Source: an uncultured Lachnospiraceae bacterium (GTDB taxonomy: Bacteria > Bacillota > Clostridia > Lachnospirales > Lachnospiraceae). Taken from it: DNA of 64,000 nt. Position 1 is the stretch's first letter. Each line of letters begins with the position of its first letter. Positions 43,168 through 49,489 of the stretch are shown piece after piece. The stretch covers positions 100,023 to 164,022 of the forward strand of contig CAJULP010000087.1 in the NCBI GenBank assembly GCA_910587295.1, given 5' to 3'. Under the pieces are notes generated by a model. That model did not search any database, was not told where the DNA came from, and worked only from the letters and a program-made list of their open reading frames with translations. A program made the translations under genes and the position numbers.

Positions 43168-44847
43168 ATGCAATTGACAGGAGCGGAAATTGTTGTTGAA
43201 TGTTTAAAAGAGCAGGGCGTGGATACCGTGTTTGGTTACCCAGGCGGCACGATCTTAAATGTTTATGACGCATTATATCAGCATAGCGGGGAAATACGCC
43301 ATATTTTAACTTCCCATGAACAGGGTGCAGCCCATGCGGCGGACGGATATGCAAGGTCTACCGGAAAGGTTGGCGTATGCCTTGCTACCAGCGGGCCGGG
43401 GGCGACCAACCTGGTCACAGGAATCGCAACGGCCTATATGGATTCGGTTCCCATGGTTGCGATCACATGCAATGTGGTGCTTCCCCTCCTTGGCAAAGAT
43501 ACTTTCCAGGAGGTGGATATTGCCGGTGTGACAATGCCCATCACCAAGCATGGTTATATTGTAAAGGATGTTACGGAGCTGGCGGACACTATAAGGAAGG
43601 CGTTTGCCATTGCGAGAGAAGGACGTCCGGGCCCGGTGCTTGTGGATATTACAAAGGACGTGACAGCGAACATATGTGACTATGAGAAAATGCAATTGGA
43701 ACAAAAAAGTGCTTTGGTGAAATACACTCAGGAAGATATTGACAGGGCAGTGGAACTGATCCAGGCATCCAAGCGTCCTTTTATCTATGTAGGAGGCGGC
43801 GCCGTGATCTCCGGGGCGGCGAAGGAAGTCCGCAAACTGGCACAGCTTATGGATTCTCCGGTCTGCGATACCCTGATGGGAAAAGGGGTTATGGACGGGC
43901 ATGATGAGCGCTATACCGGCATGATCGGTATGCACGGTACCAAAGCTTCTAATTTAGGTGTCAGCGAATGCGATCTTTTGGTGGCTTTAGGGGCAAGGTT
44001 TTCCGATCGTGTGGTGGGAAATGCCGCCATGTTTGCATCCCGGGCCAGAGTGCTCCATATAGACATTGATGCAGCGGAGATCAATAAAAATATCAAAACG
44101 TCAGCGTCGGTGATTGGTGATCTGAAAGAGGTGCTTACCCTGATCAACCAAAGGCTTCCGGAAATGGAACATAAAGAGTGGAACCTGCATATAAAAGATT
44201 TAAAAGAAAGGTATCCGCTAAGTTATGATAAAAGTGACCTTTCCTGTCCCTATATCATGGAGGAAATAGACAGGATCACCGAGGGCGGCGCAATTATCAC
44301 CACAGACGTTGGGCAGCACCAGATGTGGGCGGCGCAATATTACAAGTATTCCAGCCCCCGGACATTTTTATCTTCCGGCGGACTTGGCACAATGGGTTAT
44401 GGCTTAGGCGCATGTATCGGTGCGAAGGTGGGGAACCCGGATAAGGTCTGCATCAATATCGCGGGGGATGGATGTTTCCGTATGAACATGAATGAGCTTG
44501 CCACGGCATCCAGGTATCAGATTCCTATCATTGAAGTGGTGATCAATAACCATGTGCTTGGAATGGTAAGGCAGTGGCAGACATTATTTTACGGGAAACG
44601 TTATTCCCAGACGGTGTTAAACGACAGCGTGGATTTTTGCGTGGTAGCAAAAGGTCTTGGCTGCGAAGCAATCCGCATCACCAAAAAGGAAGAAGCTGCG
44701 GATGCCATAAGCCGGGCGATAGAGATGAAAAAACCTGTGCTGATCGAGTGCGTGATCTGTGAGGACGATAAGGTATTCCCCATGGTTCCGGCAGGGGCAC
44801 CTATCAGTGAAGTATTTGATGAGGCGGATTTGGAAAAGGACAAATGA
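43168..44847 (+). CDS. ilvB: Acetolactate synthase large subunit
   Basis: IlvB condenses pyruvate to acetolactate (or with 2-ketobutyrate to acetohydroxybutyrate), using ThDP and FAD. The 559-residue product shows the activating glutamate in TSHEQGAAHAADGYARSTG and the ThDP motif GDGCFRMNMNELATASRY ... INN. Biosynthetic enzymes usually have a small regulatory subunit (ilvN/ilvH) next door; none follows here, so it must be elsewhere or absent. The stop overlaps the next ATG by 4 bp. Confidence 0.95.
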   Translation: MQLTGAEIVVECLKEQGVDTVFGYPGGTILNVYDALYQHSGEIRHILTSHEQGAAHAADGYARSTGKVGVCLATSGPGATNLVTGIATAYMDSVPMVAITCNVVLPLLGKDTFQEVDIAGVTMPITKHGYIVKDVTELADTIRKAFAIAREGRPGPVLVDITKDVTANICDYEKMQLEQKSALVKYTQEDIDRAVELIQASKRPFIYVGGGAVISGAAKEVRKLAQLMDSPVCDTLMGKGVMDGHDERYTGMIGMHGTKASNLGVSECDLLVALGARFSDRVVGNAAMFASRARVLHIDIDAAEINKNIKTSASVIGDLKEVLTLINQRLPEMEHKEWNLHIKDLKERYPLSYDKSDLSCPYIMEEIDRITEGGAIITTDVGQHQMWAAQYYKYSSPRTFLSSGGLGTMGYGLGACIGAKVGNPDKVCINIAGDGCFRMNMNELATASRYQIPIIEVVINNHVLGMVRQWQTLFYGKRYSQTVLNDSVDFCVVAKGLGCEAIRITKKEEAADAISRAIEMKKPVLIECVICEDDKVFPMVPAGAPISEVFDEADLEKDK

Positions 44848-46247
44848 AACGGAATATGATCAAAGGGATGCTGATTGGTGTATTCATTATCCTTGTATCC
44901 ATTATGGCAATGTATCTGGGGCTTGTGTATTATTATAAAGAGGGATTCAGCTACGGAACGTGGATCAACGGGGTTTACTGCACCGGGAAAAGCATCAATG
45001 AAGTTAACGATGAATTGCTAAAGGATTGCCATTATGAAGGGCTTACCGTTACAGACCGTAACGGTAAGTCTTATACAATTTTACCGGAGGATGTATGTCT
45101 TACTTTTGATTTTAAGGATGCGCTTAGCGGATATCGCCAAAGCCAAAATGAATATCTTTGGATTGATAATCTTTTAGGCGGGGCAGGGGAAAAGCAGATA
45201 GAGCCGTCCGTTACTTACGACCGGGAACTGTTTTTACAGGTGATTGAAGATATTTTTGCAGGTCATGGACGAAAAAGGGAAGAAGACCGCGTGATCCAAA
45301 TCCAAAAAGGGGAGGAAGGATACTTTCTTTTAAATGAGAGAGTCCATGTGCTGGATGAGGAAAAAGCAAAGGCGGCGCTTTTGGAAGCGTTTGAAGGTTT
45401 CCGGACAGAGCTTGATTTGGAAGCGGCAGGATGTTATAAAGACCTGCCTGTCACATATGAAATGCAGGAGCAGCTGCGGCTTTGGGAAAAGCTTAAAGAT
45501 TATCAGGAATGTAGGATCATTTATCAGTTTGGGGAAGAACAGGTTCCCATTGACGGAAGCATTGTCAGCAATTGGCTCATTTTGGATGAAAACGGCAGTC
45601 CGGTATTGGATGAGCAGGGGAATTTATGTACCGACGAAAAGAAGGTGGACCAGTTTGTGGATGCCCTGGCGGATGAGTATGATACTGTTGGGAAAGCAAG
45701 GAATTTTCATGCTACCAGAGGAGATATCGTGACCGTGGAGGGCGGGATTTACGGGAATGAAATAGACCGTAAGGCGGAAAAAGAATATCTCTTTGCCGCT
45801 TTCCTTGAAAAAAGGAATGAAATCCACGTTCCGTTTTATAAGCAGATGGCCAGGAAACAGGGGAAGGATGACATAGGGGATACCTACATTGAAGTGGATA
45901 TGACAAACCAGATGATGTATTACTATAAAGACGGGGAGCTTACCATCGAGACGCCGGTGGTCACAGGCAACACGTCCTTAAGGAGGGGAACTCCTACCGG
46001 GACCAACTATGTGTATAACAAGCAAAAGAACAGGGTACTGCGGGGGGCGGATTATGCATCCCCGGTAAAATTCTGGATACCCGTGAAGGGCGCGATCGGC
46101 ATCCACGATGCTTCCTGGCGGGGAAAATACGGGGGCGAGATCTATAAGACCAACGGCTCCCATGGCTGTATCAACACGCCTCTTGAGGAAGTGACGAAGC
46201 TTTATGACATGGTGGAGATTGGAACGCCCTGTGTGATGTTTTACTAA
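44844..46247 (+). CDS. L,D-transpeptidase (YkuD) with peptidoglycan-binding-like domain
   Basis: A 467-residue membrane-anchored enzyme. One hydrophobic helix lies at residues 7-30 (GMLIGVFIILVSIMAMYLGL), followed by a long extracellular region (about 35-330) of the type often called putative peptidoglycan-binding (PG_binding_4). The C-terminal YkuD domain (about 345-467) has the active site IHDASWRGKYGG ... GSHGCIN. It forms 3-3 crosslinks in peptidoglycan or anchors proteins. It overlaps ilvB by 4 bp (ATGA), coupling an envelope enzyme to an amino-acid operon. Confidence 0.92.
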   Translation: MKRNMIKGMLIGVFIILVSIMAMYLGLVYYYKEGFSYGTWINGVYCTGKSINEVNDELLKDCHYEGLTVTDRNGKSYTILPEDVCLTFDFKDALSGYRQSQNEYLWIDNLLGGAGEKQIEPSVTYDRELFLQVIEDIFAGHGRKREEDRVIQIQKGEEGYFLLNERVHVLDEEKAKAALLEAFEGFRTELDLEAAGCYKDLPVTYEMQEQLRLWEKLKDYQECRIIYQFGEEQVPIDGSIVSNWLILDENGSPVLDEQGNLCTDEKKVDQFVDALADEYDTVGKARNFHATRGDIVTVEGGIYGNEIDRKAEKEYLFAAFLEKRNEIHVPFYKQMARKQGKDDIGDTYIEVDMTNQMMYYYKDGELTIETPVVTGNTSLRRGTPTGTNYVYNKQKNRVLRGADYASPVKFWIPVKGAIGIHDASWRGKYGGEIYKTNGSHGCINTPLEEVTKLYDMVEIGTPCVMFY

Positions 46248-46252
46248 AGTAG

Positions 46253-46281
46253 TTGACTAAAGTGTTGATTGCGTTTAAAAT
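46253..46281 (+). promoter_or_regulatory. Sigma-A promoter for serC-serA
   Basis: TTGACT (46253-46258) and TAAAAT (46276-46281) are spaced 17 bp, each 5/6 to consensus. They lie about 67 bp upstream of the serC start. No T-box or other riboswitch features are visible in the short leader. Confidence 0.72.
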
Positions 46282-46348
46282 GTTTACAACCCTGCGGCTG
46301 TCGTATGCCGCTAAAGCAGTGCAATGAGAATTATGGGAGGAGATAATC

Positions 46349-47431
46349 GTGCATAGAGTGTATAATTTTTCAGCAGGCCCGGCAGTTCTGCCTGAGGAAG
46401 TGTTAAAAGAAGCTGCAGATGAGATGATGGATTATAAAGGATCAGGGATGTCCGTGATGGAAATGAGCCATCGCTCTAAGGTTTATGATAAGATCATCAA
46501 GGAAGCGGAAGCCGACCTTAGGGAGTTGATGGGAATCCCTGATAATTATAAAGTTTTATTTTTACAGGGAGGGGCAAGCCAGCAGTTTGCCATGATTCCC
46601 ATGAACCTGATGAAGCATAAAAAGGCGGCATATATCGTGACCGGGCAGTGGGCGAAGAAGGCATATCAGGAAGCCGCAATTTACGGGGAAGCGGTTGAAG
46701 TGGCATCCTCGGCGGATCAGACTTTTTCTTACATACCGGATTGCTCAGACCTCCCGATCCCGGAGGATGCTGATTATGTATATATTTGTGAAAACAATAC
46801 CATATACGGAACGAAGTTTAAGACACTGCCTGACACGAAAGGGCATGAACTGGTAGCGGACGTATCATCCTGCTTCTTATCCGAGCCTGTGGATGTGAGC
46901 AAATACGGCGTGATCTACGGCGGCGTGCAAAAGAATATCGGACCGGCCGGCGTGGTGATCGTGATCATAAGGGAGGACCTGATCACGGAAGATACCCTTC
47001 CCGGCACGCCTACCATGTTGAAATATAAAACTCATGCGGATGCGGATTCCCTTTATAACACGCCTCCCGCTTATGGGATCTACATTTGCGGTAAAGTCTT
47101 CCAATGGCTGAAAAAAAGGGGCGGCCTTGGGGCTATGAAGGAATATAACGAAAAGAAGGCAAAGATCCTGTATGATTTTCTGGACAGCAGCACGCTTTTT
47201 AAAGGAACTGTCCGCAAGGAAGACCGTTCCCTTATGAATGTGCCTTTTGTTACCGGCAGTGAGGAATTGGACGCTAAATTTGTGAAGGAAGCAAAGGAAG
47301 CCGGTTTTGAAAATCTGAAAGGCCACAGGAGCGTTGGCGGCATGCGCGCAAGTATTTATAACGCAATGCCCATAGAAGGTGTGGAAAAGCTGGTTGCATT
47401 TATGAAGGATTTTGAAGAGAAGAATAAATAA
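46349..47431 (+). CDS. serC: Phosphoserine aminotransferase
   Basis: SerC makes 3-phosphoserine from 3-phosphohydroxypyruvate and glutamate with PLP. The 360-residue product begins HRVYNFSAGPAVLPEEVL, has the FLQGGASQQFAMIPMNL phosphate site and the PLP lysine in IYGGVQKNIGPAGV, and ends with the HRSVGGMRASIYNAM motif. The start is GTG 46349 with GGAGGAGA at 5-nt spacing. serA follows 16 bp downstream. Confidence 0.97.
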   Translation: MHRVYNFSAGPAVLPEEVLKEAADEMMDYKGSGMSVMEMSHRSKVYDKIIKEAEADLRELMGIPDNYKVLFLQGGASQQFAMIPMNLMKHKKAAYIVTGQWAKKAYQEAAIYGEAVEVASSADQTFSYIPDCSDLPIPEDADYVYICENNTIYGTKFKTLPDTKGHELVADVSSCFLSEPVDVSKYGVIYGGVQKNIGPAGVVIVIIREDLITEDTLPGTPTMLKYKTHADADSLYNTPPAYGIYICGKVFQWLKKRGGLGAMKEYNEKKAKILYDFLDSSTLFKGTVRKEDRSLMNVPFVTGSEELDAKFVKEAKEAGFENLKGHRSVGGMRASIYNAMPIEGVEKLVAFMKDFEEKNK

Positions 47432-47447
47432 AAAGAGAGGCATCGCT

Positions 47448-48617
47448 ATGGATCAGTTTAATTATTATTGCTTAAACCCCATCGCACAGGTAGGGCTGGA
47501 GAAATTTACAGAGGAATTTGTTAAGACAGAAGACGTAGACAAAGCGCAGGGAATTTTGGTAAGGAGCGCTGCCATGCATGATATGGAGCTTTCCGATCAA
47601 CTGCTTGCCGTTGCAAGGGCCGGTGCCGGCGTCAATAATATCCCTTTGGATAAATGTGCGGAAAAGGGGATCGTGGTCTTTAATACGCCCGGGGCAAACG
47701 CTAATGGCGTAAAAGAGCTGGTGATTGCCGGTATGCTTTTAGCTTCCAGGGATATCGTGGGAGGAATCAACTGGGTTACTTCCGCAAAGGATGACGAAAA
47801 TATTGCGAAAGCCACGGAAAAGGAAAAGAAACACTTTGCAGGTACGGAAGTGCAGGATAAAAAGCTTGGTATCATCGGGCTTGGTGCAATCGGCGTTAAA
47901 GTTGCCAATGTGGCAAAGCATATGGGCATGGAAGTGTACGGTTATGACCCGTATGTGTCCGTGGACGCAGCCTGGAATTTGAGCCGTGATGTAAAGCATG
48001 TGCTCCATGTGGAGGACATTTATGAAAACTGCGATATCATTACCATCCATGTGCCGCTTCTTGATTCCACCAAAGGCATGATCAACAAAGAAGCCATTGA
48101 GAAGATGAAAGACGGCGTGATCATCTTAAATTTTGCAAGGGATCTTTTGGTAAATGAAAGGGATGTTTTAGACGGCATAAAAGAAGGAAAAGTACGCAAG
48201 TATGTGACGGATTTCCCCAACCCCACCACAGCGGGACAGAAAGGGTGTATTGTCATTCCACATTTAGGCGCATCCACGGAAGAATCCGAGGACAACTGTG
48301 CAAAGATGGCGGTAAAGGAAATGATGAACTATTTAAAGAATGGCAATATTAATAACAGCGTGAACTATCCCAACTGTGACATGGGTGTGTGTACCCAGGC
48401 AGGGCGCGTGGCGATCTTCCATAAAAATATCGCAAACATGATCACTAAATTTACCGCCTGCTTTGGCGACGAGGGGATTAATATTTCCGATATGATGAAT
48501 AAGTCAAGAGGGGAAGTAGCTTATACCATGATGGACATTGAGACGGCGGCGGATGAATCGATCATCAAAAAACTTCAGTCTATTAACGGGGTGTTCCGTG
48601 TGCGCGTGGTAAAGTAA
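47448..48617 (+). CDS. serA: Phosphoglycerate dehydrogenase
   Basis: SerA oxidises 3-phosphoglycerate in the first step of serine synthesis. The 389-residue product has the NAD Rossmann motif LGIIGLGAIGVKVANVAKHM, the substrate arginine in NFARDLLVNERDVLD, the histidine in PHLGASTEESEDN, and a C-terminal ACT-type domain (about 320-389). Where E. coli SerA has the catalytic glutamate (DVFPTEP), this protein reads TDFPNPTT, with no acidic residue at that place. ATG 47448 is chosen; the frame extends upstream into serC. The TAA stop is the first triplet of an 18-bp inverted repeat. Confidence 0.93.
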   Translation: MDQFNYYCLNPIAQVGLEKFTEEFVKTEDVDKAQGILVRSAAMHDMELSDQLLAVARAGAGVNNIPLDKCAEKGIVVFNTPGANANGVKELVIAGMLLASRDIVGGINWVTSAKDDENIAKATEKEKKHFAGTEVQDKKLGIIGLGAIGVKVANVAKHMGMEVYGYDPYVSVDAAWNLSRDVKHVLHVEDIYENCDIITIHVPLLDSTKGMINKEAIEKMKDGVIILNFARDLLVNERDVLDGIKEGKVRKYVTDFPNPTTAGQKGCIVIPHLGASTEESEDNCAKMAVKEMMNYLKNGNINNSVNYPNCDMGVCTQAGRVAIFHKNIANMITKFTACFGDEGINISDMMNKSRGEVAYTMMDIETAADESIIKKLQSINGVFRVRVVK

Positions 48618-49057
48618 GTTCCCGTTTAGTTGGATTAGTTAGGTTGGCTAAATGGACGAAAAGAAAGCAATAAAAATCTTCGTCGCCACGCTTGATAATA
48701 CGTTCGCGAAATGGCTCCTTAAGATTTTTATTGCTTTCTTTTCTGGCTTTTGGCTAACCTAAATCCAACGAAACATTCAGCTAAATGCCAAAACCACTAC
48801 GTTATTCAGCTATTAATAGTGCTGGCTATGCAGCTTTACCTCATTTGCGCCATATTGTGCCAAATAGCCAGCTATGTAGTGGGCAGAAATCTAGTCGAGC
48901 AGCCAGTTGAGATTAATTGAGCCAACAAACCAGCCATCATGATAACTAAAATCTTAAGGAGCCATTTCGCGAACGCATTATCAAGCGTGGCGACGTAGAC
49001 TTTAGTTATCATGATGGCGGTACTATTAACCAAGTACCTCAACTAAACGGGAACTTA
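48615..49057. repeat. 443-bp structured intergenic element with terminal inverted repeats and paired hairpins
   Basis: This is the longest gene-free stretch in the window and holds no plausible gene. Its ends are perfect 18-bp inverted repeats (48615-48632 and 49040-49057, TAAGTTCCCGTTTAGTTG inward). Hairpin 1 has 23-bp perfect arms at 48658-48680 and 48721-48743, extended imperfectly to 48629 and 48769. Hairpin 2 has 18-bp perfect arms at 48933-48950 and 49001-49018. Their 45-nt cores (48681-48725 on plus, 48951-48995 on minus) differ at one base, while the arms are unrelated. A central 9-bp stem (48821-48829 with 48864-48872) and a 7-bp stem (48794-48800 with 48876-48882) nest between them. 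It could be a mobile non-autonomous element, a BIME-like repeat pair, or a structured RNA or terminator. Confidence 0.9.
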
Positions 49058-49360
49058 ATACTCCGTAAAATCCAAAATCTTCTCATCCAGCTCTTCTTTT
49101 ACCATAGCGTCCTGTTTAGCGGAAACCACGCTGGCAAGGTCCATATATTTGATGAACACATCCTCAAGGCTCATATTTTTTTCGTCCGCAATCTCCTGCA
49201 TGACAGGTTTTAGTTTTTCAAGCTGAAAGGAGATCCTTGTTTTTTGCGGATCAATATCACCAAGCACTTTTTCGGCGTAGGCATTGATCCGGGAGAGCAT
49301 GTCCTTTTCTTCTTCGTTTAACGAGGAATATCCATTGGCATTTTTATTTGTCTGAAACAT
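49055..49360 (-). CDS. Small helical protein of unknown function
   Basis: I do not recognise this 101-residue protein. It is acidic, has no membrane segment and no cysteine, and appears almost entirely alpha-helical (SLNEEEKDMLSRINAYAEKV, KLKPVMQEIADEKN). ATG 49360 follows AAAGGA with 9-nt spacing; an in-frame GTG lies at 49366. Its TAA stop is the first triplet of the right terminal inverted repeat of the structured element, mirroring serA on the left. It is divergent from glgB. Confidence 0.65.
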   Translation of the reverse strand: MFQTNKNANGYSSLNEEEKDMLSRINAYAEKVLGDIDPQKTRISFQLEKLKPVMQEIADEKNMSLEDVFIKYMDLASVVSAKQDAMVKEELDEKILDFTEY

Positions 49361-49413
49361 AATCACACATCCTTTTCCAATTTAAATTTAAAGATAGTGT
49401 ACCACTTGATGCT

Positions 49414-49441
49414 TGTGTTGTATAGATATCTTTGCTAAAAT
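49414..49441 (+). promoter_or_regulatory. Candidate promoter for glgB
   Basis: TTGTGT (49414-49419) and TAAAAT (49436-49441) are spaced 16 bp. A small GCCGC/GCGGC hairpin lies between this promoter and the glgB ribosome site. Confidence 0.4.
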
Positions 49442-49489
49442 AAATAATATCAAGGTGCAGCGCCGCATGGCGGCAGAATGTGAGGGAAT

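Noticed and set aside
44844..46247. L,D-transpeptidase as VanW- or ErfK-type resistance gene
   Set aside because: The HGCIN active site and long external domain fit ordinary clostridial L,D-transpeptidases; no resistance genes are nearby.
46248..46348. Possible T-box or serine-responsive leader before serC
   Set aside because: The leader is only about 65 nt after the promoter and lacks the T-box core and a terminator/antiterminator pair.
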